Positions 7,068 through 16,024 of a stretch of 64,000 bases of DNA are shown piece by piece. The stretch lies in assembly GCF_013031405.1 (NCBI RefSeq), contig NZ_WPZY01000003.1, positions 372,001 to 436,000 of the forward strand, in the 5' to 3' direction. The notes under the pieces were generated by a model. It was not told the DNA's origin. It ran no database searches and was given only the letters and a program-made list of their open reading frames with translations. A program made the translations under genes and the position numbers. The number at the start of each line of letters is the position of its first letter. Position 1 is the first letter of the stretch. The stretch is from Ruegeria sp. HKCCD8929. Its GTDB lineage: Bacteria > Pseudomonadota > Alphaproteobacteria > Rhodobacterales > Rhodobacteraceae.

Positions 7068-8690
7068 ATGATGCAGGACCTCATGCCCCGCGCCGCGGAT
7101 CTTCTGGCCAAACGGCTCTGCGAGGCCGGATGCCGCCACGCTTTCGGAATGCCGGGCGGCGAGGTCCTGACGCTGGTGGACGCGCTTGAGCAGGCGGGCA
7201 TCACCTTTCATCTGGCCAAGCACGAAAACGCCGCCGGTTTCATGGCCGAGGGCGTGCATCACCGGGACGGCGCGCCCGCGATTCTGGTGGCAACGCTGGG
7301 ACCCGGCGCCATGAACGGGATCAACGTGGTGGCCAACGCCCTGCAGGACCGGGTGCCGATGATCGTGCTGACGGGCTGCGTCGATGCGGACGAAGCGCAG
7401 ACCTATACCCATCAGGTGATGGACCACCAGCAAATCTATCGCTCGATTACCAAGGGCACCTTTCGCATGACGCCGGAGGGCGCGGATATCATCGCCGACA
7501 AGGCGGTGTCGCTGGCCACGCAGGCCCGCCCGGGCCCGGTACATATCGACGTGCCGATCTCGGTCGCCGACACCCGTGTGCGAGACCCGAAACGCCGTCG
7601 CCTCAAACGGGCGGCTCCGGTTTCGCCCGAAGGCACCTGTCTGGAAAAGGCGCGGAAATGGGTGGCCGAGGCGGAGCGCCCGTTGGCTGTCGTTGGCCTG
7701 GACTTGCTGGAGGGAAATTCCAACCGCGTCCTGCAGGCGTTTCTTGAGCATTTCCGCATTCCCTTCGTCACCACCTACAAGGCCAAGGGGATCGTGCCCG
7801 AGGATCATCCCCTGTGTCTGGGCGGCGCGGGACTGTCGCCACTGGCCGACCAGCATCTGTTGCCGCTGGTCGAACAGGCCGACCTGATCCTGTGTCTGGG
7901 CTATGACCCCATCGAGATGCGCCCCGGCTGGCGCGAGGTGTGGCACCCGGACACGCAACGCGTGATCGACATCTCGGCGGCGGTAAATGACCACTACATG
8001 CATCAGGCCGGGCTCAATTTCGTGGCCGATACGGGCGCCACACTGGAGGCGATCGCCAAGGGCAACCCTGCGCGGGAGACCTGGCCGGGCGGGGAACCGC
8101 AGGCGGTGCGCGAGGCGCTGGCCCGGGCCTTTCCCATGGATGATGACTGGGGGCCTGCGGGGATCATCGCCGAGGCGCGCGACGTACTGCCCGCAGACAC
8201 GCTGGCCACCGCCGATAGCGGCGCGCATCGCATCCTGCTGAGCCAGATGTGGCAATGCACCGAGCCGCGCGGGCTGATCCAATCGTCGGCGCTCTGCACC
8301 ATGGGCTGTGCGGTGCCGATGGCGATTGGGTTGAAACTGGCCGCCCCCGACCGGCCCGTGATCAGCTTTTCCGGCGACGCCGGGTTCCTGATGGTGGCCG
8401 GGGAGCTTTCAACGGCAGCGGAGATGGGCGGCAATCCGATCTTTCTGGTCTTCGTCGATGCCTCGCTGGCGCTGATCGAGTTGAAACAGCGCGGACGGCA
8501 GATGGCGAACCGGGGCGTGGATTTCGACCGCCACGACTTTGCCGCCATGGGTCGCGCGTTTGGCGGCAATGGCCATACCGTCCGCAACCGGGCCGAGCTG
8601 CGCACGGCGCTGGAAGCGGCGATGCAGGCCGATACCTTTACCGTCATCGCCGCCGAGATCGACCGGGGAAGCTACGATGGCCGCATCTGA
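7068..8690 (+). CDS. Thiamine-diphosphate-dependent enzyme, acetolactate synthase/decarboxylase type, 540 aa
   Basis: Three-domain ThDP architecture. The N-terminal pyrimidine domain has the catalytic Glu in KHENAAGFMAEG (Glu53). The central domain lies around residues 190-330. The C-terminal PP domain has SFSGDAGFLM (about 435) and VFVDASLALIEL (about 465). The second half of the Mg-ThDP motif, usually NN, reads VDAS here, so the metal site is unusual but keeps an acidic residue. The next gene starts 14 bases before its stop. A ThDP enzyme coupled to a class III CoA-transferase resembles the oxalyl-CoA decarboxylase/formyl-CoA transferase pair, so action on a CoA thioester (C-C cleavage or condensation) is possible; a free 2-oxo acid decarboxylase is equally possible. 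Confidence 0.85.
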   Translation: MMQDLMPRAADLLAKRLCEAGCRHAFGMPGGEVLTLVDALEQAGITFHLAKHENAAGFMAEGVHHRDGAPAILVATLGPGAMNGINVVANALQDRVPMIVLTGCVDADEAQTYTHQVMDHQQIYRSITKGTFRMTPEGADIIADKAVSLATQARPGPVHIDVPISVADTRVRDPKRRRLKRAAPVSPEGTCLEKARKWVAEAERPLAVVGLDLLEGNSNRVLQAFLEHFRIPFVTTYKAKGIVPEDHPLCLGGAGLSPLADQHLLPLVEQADLILCLGYDPIEMRPGWREVWHPDTQRVIDISAAVNDHYMHQAGLNFVADTGATLEAIAKGNPARETWPGGEPQAVREALARAFPMDDDWGPAGIIAEARDVLPADTLATADSGAHRILLSQMWQCTEPRGLIQSSALCTMGCAVPMAIGLKLAAPDRPVISFSGDAGFLMVAGELSTAAEMGGNPIFLVFVDASLALIELKQRGRQMANRGVDFDRHDFAAMGRAFGGNGHTVRNRAELRTALEAAMQADTFTVIAAEIDRGSYDGRI

Positions 8691-9861
8691 CGGACCGCTG
8701 AAAGGCGTCAAGGTTCTGGACCTCAGCCGCATTCTGGCCGGCCCGACCTGCACGCAGTTGCTGGGCGATCTGGGCGCCAGCGTGATCAAGGTCGAAAACC
8801 CGGCAACCGGCGGCGACGACACCCGCCAGTGGGGTCCGCCTTACGTCGAGGATGCCGACGGCAACCGATCCGACCTGAGCGCCTATTTCATGTCCGCCAA
8901 CCGCAACAAGAAATCGGTGGCGGTGGACATCGCGACGCCTGAGGGGCAGGCCGAGATCAGGCGGCTGGCGGGGCACGCGGATATCCTGATCGAAAATTTC
9001 AAGCCCGGCGGGCTGGCGAAATACGGCCTGGATTACGACAGCCTGCGCGGCGGCCTGCCGGGGCTCGTCTATTGCTCGATCTCGGGTTACGGGCAAACCG
9101 GGCCGAATTCCACCAAGCCCGGTTATGACCTAATGGCGCAGGGCTATGGCGGGATCATGTCGCTGACCGGTGAACCCGATGGCGCGCCGATGAAGGTAGG
9201 CGTGGGCATCGCCGACGTGATGTGCGGCATGTACGCCGCCGTGGGCATCCTTGCCGCTCTGCGTCACCGCGACCTGACCGGCGAGGGGCAGCAGATCGAT
9301 TTGGCGCTGGTCGATGCGCAGGTGGCTTGGCTGATCAACGAGGGCGTGAACTACCTGACCAGCGGACAGGTGCCGCGGCGGCGCGGCAACGGGCATCCGA
9401 ACATCGTGCCCTATGATGTCTATGAAACCGCTGATGGTCATGTGATCCTTGCTGTTGGGAATGACAGCCAGTTCAAACGGTTCTGCGACTATCTTGATCT
9501 TCCGCACCTGTCCGGGGACACCCGTTTCGCCACCAACCCGGCGCGGCTGGAACACCGCGACACGCTCAACGCGGAGCTGCGCCCGGCCATGCGAACACGC
9601 CGGACGACCGAGGTGATCGAAGGGCTCGAATCGCTGCGGGTGCCGGTCGGACCGGTGCGGACGCTGGATCAGGTTTTTGCCTCGGATCAGGTGGCCGCGC
9701 GGCAGATGCAGATCGCGATGCAGGCCGCTCCGGGCGAGGTGCAACTGATCGGCAATCCGCTCAACCTGTCGCGCACGCCGGTCACCTATCGCCACGCCCC
9801 GCCCACCTTCGGCGCCGATACCGAGGCGGTGCTGAGCTCTGAAAACCCGTTTGAAGACTGA
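8677..9861 (+). CDS. CaiB/BaiF family (class III) CoA-transferase, 394 aa
   Basis: The CaiB/BaiF pattern is strong from the start: LKGVKVLDLSRILAGP, LGDLGASVIKVENP, RNKKSVAVD, DILIENFKPG, CSISGYGQTGP, PGYDLMAQGYGG (the Asp is the family nucleophile, about residue 150) and GEGQQIDLAL. Such enzymes move CoA between carboxylic acids. ATG at 8677 overlaps the upstream ThDP gene by 14 bases; a longer open frame to 8539 is overlap only. As the last gene of the cluster it probably activates or de-activates a pathway acid. The CoA donor and acceptor cannot be read from sequence. Confidence 0.9.
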   Translation: MAASDGPLKGVKVLDLSRILAGPTCTQLLGDLGASVIKVENPATGGDDTRQWGPPYVEDADGNRSDLSAYFMSANRNKKSVAVDIATPEGQAEIRRLAGHADILIENFKPGGLAKYGLDYDSLRGGLPGLVYCSISGYGQTGPNSTKPGYDLMAQGYGGIMSLTGEPDGAPMKVGVGIADVMCGMYAAVGILAALRHRDLTGEGQQIDLALVDAQVAWLINEGVNYLTSGQVPRRRGNGHPNIVPYDVYETADGHVILAVGNDSQFKRFCDYLDLPHLSGDTRFATNPARLEHRDTLNAELRPAMRTRRTTEVIEGLESLRVPVGPVRTLDQVFASDQVAARQMQIAMQAAPGEVQLIGNPLNLSRTPVTYRHAPPTFGADTEAVLSSENPFED

Positions 9862-10042
9862 AACATCCCCGGGGTCATGCGCGGCAAATCGCTGAAACAT
9901 GCCCTTGAATCGGCGGGATTTCTCAGATTCTTCGCACACGGGTTTTCACCAATTCGCGAGCGACGTCGATACTGATACGGCGCACCAATACAGTTTGCTA
10001 TTGCAATGGTAGCCACAAAACGAAATCGGATTGGACCCTGGC

Positions 10043-11413
10043 ATGAAACAAGACATTTTCGGACAGATGAACAGCTTGACCCGCGCGGACAGTGCCGAGG
10101 CGTGGGACGGCGTTCTGCTGGGGTTCATGGCCCATGCCGCGATCACCCCCCAGCATCTGGCCAAGGTTCTGGAGCTTGAGCCGGGGTTCGCGCTGGGTCA
10201 CGCGGTCAAGGGGCTGTTCACCGTGTTGCTGGGCCGCCGGGAGCTTTTGCCGGTCGCGGCCGAGGCGCTGGCCACTGCGGAAGCCGCGATGAAGGCGCAT
10301 CCGATATCTCCCCGTGAGCGTCATTATGTGGACGCGCTGCGCCTCTGGCTGGCGGGCAACCCCACGCAATCGGTACAGAATTTCGAGGCCGTGCTGCGCG
10401 AGCACCCCGAGGACACGCTGGCGATGAAACTCAGCCACGCCACCCGGTTCGTGCTGGGCGATCCCGACGGCATGCGCCGCTCGATCGAGCGGGTGATGCC
10501 GGCTTATGCCCCCGATCACGCCGGTCGCGGTTATCTGCTGGGCTGCCACGCCTTCGCGCTTGAGGAAACCGGCGCTTACGAAAAGGCCGAGATCGCGGGC
10601 CGTCAGGCGCTGTGGATGGTCTCGGACGATGCCTGGGGCCTGCATGCGGTGGCGCATGTTCACGACATGACCGGCAATGCCGCCCAAGGTTTGGAATGGC
10701 TGGCGGGCCGGGAAGCGGCCTGGGCCCATTGCAACAACTTCCGCTACCATGTGTGGTGGCACAAGGCGCTTATGCATCTGGACCTCGGTCAGATCGATCA
10801 GGTGCTCGAACTTTATGACGCAGAGGTCCGTAAGGACAAGACTGACGACTATCGCGACATCTCGAACGGCACTTCGCTGCTGATGCGGCTCGAGCTTGAG
10901 GGCGTCGATGTCGGCAACCGCTGGGAAGAGATGGCCGACCTGAGTGCCGCGCGCACCGAGGATGGCTGCCTGATTTTTGCCGATCTGCACTATCTGCTGG
11001 CGCTGACCGGCGACAATCGCGAGGACGCCACCGCCAAGATGTTGCAACGCATTCACCGCGACGCCAAGCTTGCCAACGACGACACCACCCGCCGCATGGC
11101 CGATCCCGGGGTCGAGGCGGCGCTGGGGCTCGAAGCCTTTGGCGATGGACTCTACGGGCAGGCCTTTGACCATCTGCTCGCGGCGCGCGGGTCGATGCAA
11201 CTGGCGGGCGGCAGCCATGCCCAGCGCGATGTGTTCGAGCGCATTACCATCGACTCGGGCCTGCGCGCGGGTCGCCTGGACGCCGTCGAGCGCATTCTGG
11301 ACGACCGCCGCGCCAAGCGGGCCGGTGGCGAGGACAATTACGCCCTCGCGCGTCGTGAACTGATCACGACGGCGCGCGGCGAGGATGACGCGCAAAGCGT
11401 ACCCGCCGAATAA
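10043..11413 (+). CDS. TTC38-like tetratricopeptide protein, 456 aa
   Basis: An all-helical protein with TPR-like units and family phrases such as PGFALGHAVKGLFTVLLGR, HPISPRERHYVDAL, HVHDMTGNAAQGLEWL and HVWWHKALMHLDLG. These recall the TTC38 family, which occurs in animals and bacteria and has no agreed function. ATG at 10043 is preferred over an upstream TTG at 10031. No signal peptide or membrane segment is seen, so it is probably cytoplasmic. It lies 26 bases before opgC and may be in the same transcript. The 181 bases before it hold TTTGCTATTGCAA near 9991 and no clear terminator. Confidence 0.8.
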   Translation: MKQDIFGQMNSLTRADSAEAWDGVLLGFMAHAAITPQHLAKVLELEPGFALGHAVKGLFTVLLGRRELLPVAAEALATAEAAMKAHPISPRERHYVDALRLWLAGNPTQSVQNFEAVLREHPEDTLAMKLSHATRFVLGDPDGMRRSIERVMPAYAPDHAGRGYLLGCHAFALEETGAYEKAEIAGRQALWMVSDDAWGLHAVAHVHDMTGNAAQGLEWLAGREAAWAHCNNFRYHVWWHKALMHLDLGQIDQVLELYDAEVRKDKTDDYRDISNGTSLLMRLELEGVDVGNRWEEMADLSAARTEDGCLIFADLHYLLALTGDNREDATAKMLQRIHRDAKLANDDTTRRMADPGVEAALGLEAFGDGLYGQAFDHLLAARGSMQLAGGSHAQRDVFERITIDSGLRAGRLDAVERILDDRRAKRAGGEDNYALARRELITTARGEDDAQSVPAE

Positions 11414-11439
11414 TAAAGACCAAGAAGGACAGAAAACGC

Positions 11440-12657
11440 ATGGCGACCGTTTCGCCCGCCACTGATTTTGCCCCGGCCGCGAACATGACCGCGGCCCCTG
11501 CCCGCACGCGCGACCCGCGGCTGGATTTCTATCGCGGCATCGCGATGTTCATTATCCTGATCGCCCATATTCCGAACGATCCCTGGGCACGGTGGATTCC
11601 GGCGCGGTTCGGGTTCTCGGACGCGACCGAGATCTTTGTGTTCTGCTCGGGCATGGCATCGGCCATCGCCTTTGGCGGTGCCTTCATGCGCCGGGGCTGG
11701 TGGATGGGCACGGCGCGCGTCGCCTTTCGCATCTGGCAGGTCTATTGGGCCCATATCGGTCTGTTTTTCTTCGTCGCCATGTCGATGGCGGCGCTGGACC
11801 TCTCAGGTCTGTTCGAGAAGGATTATATCTCGTCCCTGAACCTGCAGCATTTCTTTAACAATCCGATGCCGCAGTTGGTGGGGATGTTCACCCTCACCTA
11901 CGTGCCCAACTACTTTGACATCCTGCCGATGTATCTGGTGGTGCTGGCGATGATGCCTCTGTTCATGGGGCTGTCGCAGATCGGGTTCTGGGCGGTTGCA
12001 CTGACCTCGATCGCAATCTGGGTGGTGGCGCAAACCGGTGCGCTGGCCCTGCCCGCCGAGCCTTGGTCGGACCGGCAGTGGTTCTTCAACCCGTTCGGCT
12101 GGCAATTGCTGTTCTTCACCGGCTTCGCCTTCATGCGCGGCTGGCTGCCGGCCCCGCCGGTGTCCAAGGTACTGATCTGGGCCAGCGCCCTGTTTCTGGT
12201 GCTGTCGGCGCCCTTCGGGTCGTGGAAAGTGTTCCTGTGGGTTGAGGCCTGGAACGCCGATCTGGCCGAAGAGATCCGCAAGGTCTGGCCACTGACCAAG
12301 GAATTCCGCTCCAAGACCGAGTTCGGGCTGCTGCGCTACATGCATTTCCTGGCGCTGGCCTATCTGGGCTGGGTGGTGGCGGGCGAGCGGGGCTCGCGCT
12401 TGGTGGCCACCGGTCACGGGATCGGCGCACAGATCTGGCAGCGGTTGCTGGCGGTCATCACCAAGGTCGGACAGCAGTCGCTGGCAGTCTTCGTCTTTTC
12501 GATGGCCGCGGCGCGGCTGATCGGCGTGGGGCTGGATGAGGCCGGGCGGAATCCTGCCAGTGTTCTGGCCGCAAACCTGATCGGCTTTGCCATGATCATC
12601 GGCGTGGCCTATCTGGCCGCCTGGTTCAAAGCACACCCGTGGAAGTCCAAGAAATGA
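11440..12657 (+). CDS. opgC: OpgC-family membrane acyltransferase (periplasmic glucan succinylation), 405 aa
   Basis: Ten or so hydrophobic segments, an N-terminal DPRLDFYRGIAMFIILIAHI and FGFSDATEIFVFCSGMA match the OpgC family of inner-membrane acyltransferases. In Rhodobacter sphaeroides the homologue adds succinyl groups to osmoregulated periplasmic glucans. AAGAAGGAC before the ATG is a good ribosome site. Its stop overlaps the opgG start (ATGA), and opgG and opgH follow, which supports the role. Confidence 0.9.
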   Translation: MATVSPATDFAPAANMTAAPARTRDPRLDFYRGIAMFIILIAHIPNDPWARWIPARFGFSDATEIFVFCSGMASAIAFGGAFMRRGWWMGTARVAFRIWQVYWAHIGLFFFVAMSMAALDLSGLFEKDYISSLNLQHFFNNPMPQLVGMFTLTYVPNYFDILPMYLVVLAMMPLFMGLSQIGFWAVALTSIAIWVVAQTGALALPAEPWSDRQWFFNPFGWQLLFFTGFAFMRGWLPAPPVSKVLIWASALFLVLSAPFGSWKVFLWVEAWNADLAEEIRKVWPLTKEFRSKTEFGLLRYMHFLALAYLGWVVAGERGSRLVATGHGIGAQIWQRLLAVITKVGQQSLAVFVFSMAAARLIGVGLDEAGRNPASVLAANLIGFAMIIGVAYLAAWFKAHPWKSKK

Positions 12658-14156
12658 AACTGACCCGCCGCACATTTCTGGCCTCGACATCGGCGCTGGC
12701 GCTGACCCCCGGTGCCGCCTTTGCCACCGGCTCAGGCACGCCGTTTGACCACGACGCGGTCATTGCCGAAGCCCGCGATCTGGCCAGCCGTCCTTATACC
12801 GCGCGTGCGCAGGTGCCGCAGGAGTGGCGCGATCTGAGCTATGAGCAATACCGCTCGATCCGGTTCAAGCTGGATAAGGCCCTGTGGTACGGGGCCGAAA
12901 CGCCCTACAATGTGGATTTCTTTACGCCGGGCCTGTACTTCCCGCGCGCGGTTAAAGTATTCTCCGTCGAAAACGGCATGGCCACACCTGTGAGCTTCGA
13001 TCTGTCGATGTTCACAAAATCGGACGAGGTCCCGACCCTGCCGGTGGACGACACGCTGGGCTTTTCCGGCCTGCGCCTGCGCACCGAGATGCACCGGCCC
13101 GGCCTGACGGATGAGTTCTGCGTCTTTCAGGGGGCAAGCTATTTCCGCGCCATTGGTCTGCACGAGGTCTATGGCCTCTCGGCACGCGGGCTGGCGCTTA
13201 AAACCGGCGATCCGGATGGCGAAGAATTCCCCGACTTCATCCGCTTCTGGCTGGAGCGCCCCGCCCCCGGCCAGCGCAACATGATCGTGCATGCCCTGAT
13301 GGACAGCCCCAGCGTGACCGGTGCCTATCGGTTCGACATCACCCCGGGCGCTGACTGCGTGATGGAGGTCGAGGCGACGCTGTTCCCGCGCGAGGAACTG
13401 GACCATGTGGGCATCGGACCGCTGACCTCTATGTTCCTCTACGATCAGACCAACCGCACCCGGTTCGACGATTTCCGCCCCGCTGTGCATGACAGCGACG
13501 GCCTGATGATCCGCAACGGCGCGGGTGAGGTGCTGTGGCGGCCGCTTGCAAACCCGAAGACATTGCAGGTGTCGTCCTTCGTCGACATGAACCCGCGCGG
13601 GTTCGGCCTGATGCAGCGGACGCGCGAGTTTTCCGATTTCGCTGATCTCGAAGCGCTTTATCATAAACGCCCGGGTCTCTGGGTCGAGCCCAAGGGCGAC
13701 TGGGGCAAGGGCACGGTACGGCTGGTTGAGATCCCGGCGGATCAGGAGATATATGACAATATCGTCGCCTACTGGCGGCCTGCACAGGCCTATGCGGCGG
13801 ATGAACAGGTGGACCTGTCCTACCGCCTGACATGGGGCGAGGAACCCCAGCGCACGGCCATGCCCAGGGTGATCAACACCGCGATGGGCGACAAGACCTT
13901 TGGCTCGGGCCGTCTGGTGGTTGTGGATTTTGAGGCCAGCGACATGTTTGACGACCCCGACACGCTGGATATCTTCGTGCAGTCTCCGCATGTCGAGGTC
14001 TCGAAAGGCGTGCTGCAGCGCAACCCCGATACCGGCGGGTTGCGGCTGGCCTTTTCTTTTGAGCCGGGCGAGCGCGATCACGTGGAGCTGCGGGCGCAAC
14101 TGCGCAAGGGCAAACAGCCCGCTTCCGAAGTCTGGCTCTACCGGTGGATCGCATGA
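12654..14156 (+). CDS. opgG: Periplasmic glucan biosynthesis protein OpgG/MdoG, 500 aa
   Basis: A Tat-like signal opens the protein (KLTRRTFLASTSALALTPGAA), followed by the MdoG domain: RPYTARAQVPQEWRDLSYEQYRSIRF, WRPLANPKTLQVSSF and YWRPAQAYAADEQVDLSYRLTWG. Length and motifs fit OpgG/OpgD, which shapes and branches osmoregulated periplasmic glucans in the periplasm. The start ATG at 12654 overlaps the opgC stop, and its own stop overlaps the opgH start, so translation is coupled through the operon. The RR motif suggests export by Tat, as in OpgD, rather than Sec. Confidence 0.93.
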   Translation: MKLTRRTFLASTSALALTPGAAFATGSGTPFDHDAVIAEARDLASRPYTARAQVPQEWRDLSYEQYRSIRFKLDKALWYGAETPYNVDFFTPGLYFPRAVKVFSVENGMATPVSFDLSMFTKSDEVPTLPVDDTLGFSGLRLRTEMHRPGLTDEFCVFQGASYFRAIGLHEVYGLSARGLALKTGDPDGEEFPDFIRFWLERPAPGQRNMIVHALMDSPSVTGAYRFDITPGADCVMEVEATLFPREELDHVGIGPLTSMFLYDQTNRTRFDDFRPAVHDSDGLMIRNGAGEVLWRPLANPKTLQVSSFVDMNPRGFGLMQRTREFSDFADLEALYHKRPGLWVEPKGDWGKGTVRLVEIPADQEIYDNIVAYWRPAQAYAADEQVDLSYRLTWGEEPQRTAMPRVINTAMGDKTFGSGRLVVVDFEASDMFDDPDTLDIFVQSPHVEVSKGVLQRNPDTGGLRLAFSFEPGERDHVELRAQLRKGKQPASEVWLYRWIA

Positions 14157-16024
14157 GCCACGAGCTGCATATCATGCCGCCCGAGGCGCCGCTGCGGATG
14201 CCCGCGCAGGATTTCCGCGCCGGGTTCCGGGACGCGGACGCGCCCGCGCGCGAGGCGCCGCGCATGGTGGCATGGTGGCGGGTGCTGGTCTTTTCGCCCG
14301 CGATGGCGGCCACATTAGCGCTGGTCTGGATCATGCAGGACTGGTTCTCGGACGAGGGGATCAGCGTCATCGAGGGCGTGCTGCTGACCCTGATCTCGTT
14401 CAACTTCTTCTGGATCACCTTCACCGTCAGCACCGTGCTGCTGGGCATGATCTCTCTATCCCGTCAGGCCCGGCCCGAGCGCAAGACACGGTCGCAACCG
14501 CTGCAAGTGGCGCTGCTGATGCCGGTTCACAACGAGGTGCCGTGGTACGTGCTGGGCAATGCCCGCTCGATGCTGGAAGAGCTGCGCGCGCGCGGCGGGC
14601 AGCACCACTATGCGATGTTCATCCTGTCCGATACCCGTGATGACGCAATAGCGGCGCAGGAACAGGCCAGTGTCGAGGCGCTGCGCACCACGCTGGCGCC
14701 GGGGCTGGAGCTGTATTACCGCCGCCGGGAACAGAATACCGACCGCAAGGTGGGCAATATCGCCGATTGGGTCAGCCGCTGGGGCAGTGCCTGGGACGCG
14801 ATGCTGGTACTGGATGCCGACAGTCTGATGACCGGCCGCGCCATCGCCCGGCTGACCGATGCGCTGTCGCGCGATCCCGGCGCGGGACTGATCCAGAGCT
14901 ATCCGCAACTGATCGGCGCCCAGTCGGTCTTTGCCCGGATGCAGCAATTCGCAAATGGCGTCTATGGCGTGTCCTTCGCCGAGGGTCTCGCGCGCTGGTG
15001 CGGGCAGGAGGGCAACTACTGGGGCCACAACGCCATTATCCGTACCGCCGCCTTCGCCAATTGCGCCGGTCTGCCCCGGCTGCGCGCGCTGAATGGGCAA
15101 GAACGGCTGATCATGAGCCACGATTTCGTCGAGGCGGGCTTGCTGCGCCGCGCCGGGTGGAGCGTGCGGTTCCTGCCGCGCATCCGGGGCTCGTATGAAG
15201 AAACGCCCCCCACCCTGATCGACCACGTGCTGCGTGACCGGCGCTGGTGTCAGGGCAATCTGCAGCACCTGAAACTGCTGGGCTCGCGCGGGTTCCGCCC
15301 GATCTCGCGTTTTCACATGTTCCATGGCGCGGTGGGGTATCTGTTGTCGCCGCTCTGGTTTGCGCTGCTGGTGATGTGGGCACTGATCGGTCAGGGCAAG
15401 GATGCCTCCGTCCTGCATTATTTCAGCCCCGACAATCCGCTGTTCCCGCAATGGCCGGAGATGACCGAAGGCCGTCACGTGCTGATCATTCTGGTGATGT
15501 ACGCGATGCTACTGGCGCCGAAACTGCTGGGCATTGCCGCCCTGCCCCTGAGCGGCGCGCGCTATGCGGATTTTGGTGGCGGCTGGCGTTTTGCGCTGTC
15601 GTTCCTGTCCGAGGTGATCCTGTCGATCCTCTACGCCCCGATCCTGATGGTGCAGCAGATGATCGCCGTGTTCCGCACCGCTTTGGGCCTGCAAAAAGGC
15701 TGGTCGCCGCAGACACGCGACGGCGGGCGGTATGGTCTGGGTACGCTGCTGCTCTGCCACGCGCTAGAAACGGTGAGCGGGCTGGCGTTGAGCGCGGGTA
15801 TCTTTGCGGGGCTGGTCTCGATTTGGCTTGCGCCCATCGCGATCAGCCTGGCGCTGGCGGTGCCGCTTTCTGCGCTCAGCGGGGTGTCTGCGGGCTCGGC
15901 CCGGCGGCTGCTGGGGATGCGCGAGGATTTCAGCGAACCAGCGATCACCCGTTCGGCACGGGCCTATCGCAGCGAGTTGCGGGCATTGCTCGAAGGTAAG
16001 GGCAAGTTCACCCCGGCGGAGTGA
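14153..16024 (+). CDS. opgH: Glucan glucosyltransferase OpgH/MdoH, 623 aa
   Basis: A GT2 family membrane glucosyltransferase. Two membrane segments come first (about 48-68 and 78-105). The catalytic domain follows, with ALLMPVHNE, LDADSLM (DxD), FVEAGLL and the DRRWCQGN motif (QxxRW type). Four or more C-terminal membrane segments end the protein. It polymerises beta-glucose from UDP-glucose and moves the chain to the periplasm. At about 620 residues it is shorter than E. coli MdoH (847), mainly at the N-terminus, as is normal for alphaproteobacteria. Starts at the ATGA overlap with opgG. Confidence 0.93.
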   Translation: MSHELHIMPPEAPLRMPAQDFRAGFRDADAPAREAPRMVAWWRVLVFSPAMAATLALVWIMQDWFSDEGISVIEGVLLTLISFNFFWITFTVSTVLLGMISLSRQARPERKTRSQPLQVALLMPVHNEVPWYVLGNARSMLEELRARGGQHHYAMFILSDTRDDAIAAQEQASVEALRTTLAPGLELYYRRREQNTDRKVGNIADWVSRWGSAWDAMLVLDADSLMTGRAIARLTDALSRDPGAGLIQSYPQLIGAQSVFARMQQFANGVYGVSFAEGLARWCGQEGNYWGHNAIIRTAAFANCAGLPRLRALNGQERLIMSHDFVEAGLLRRAGWSVRFLPRIRGSYEETPPTLIDHVLRDRRWCQGNLQHLKLLGSRGFRPISRFHMFHGAVGYLLSPLWFALLVMWALIGQGKDASVLHYFSPDNPLFPQWPEMTEGRHVLIILVMYAMLLAPKLLGIAALPLSGARYADFGGGWRFALSFLSEVILSILYAPILMVQQMIAVFRTALGLQKGWSPQTRDGGRYGLGTLLLCHALETVSGLALSAGIFAGLVSIWLAPIAISLALAVPLSALSGVSAGSARRLLGMREDFSEPAITRSARAYRSELRALLEGKGKFTPAE

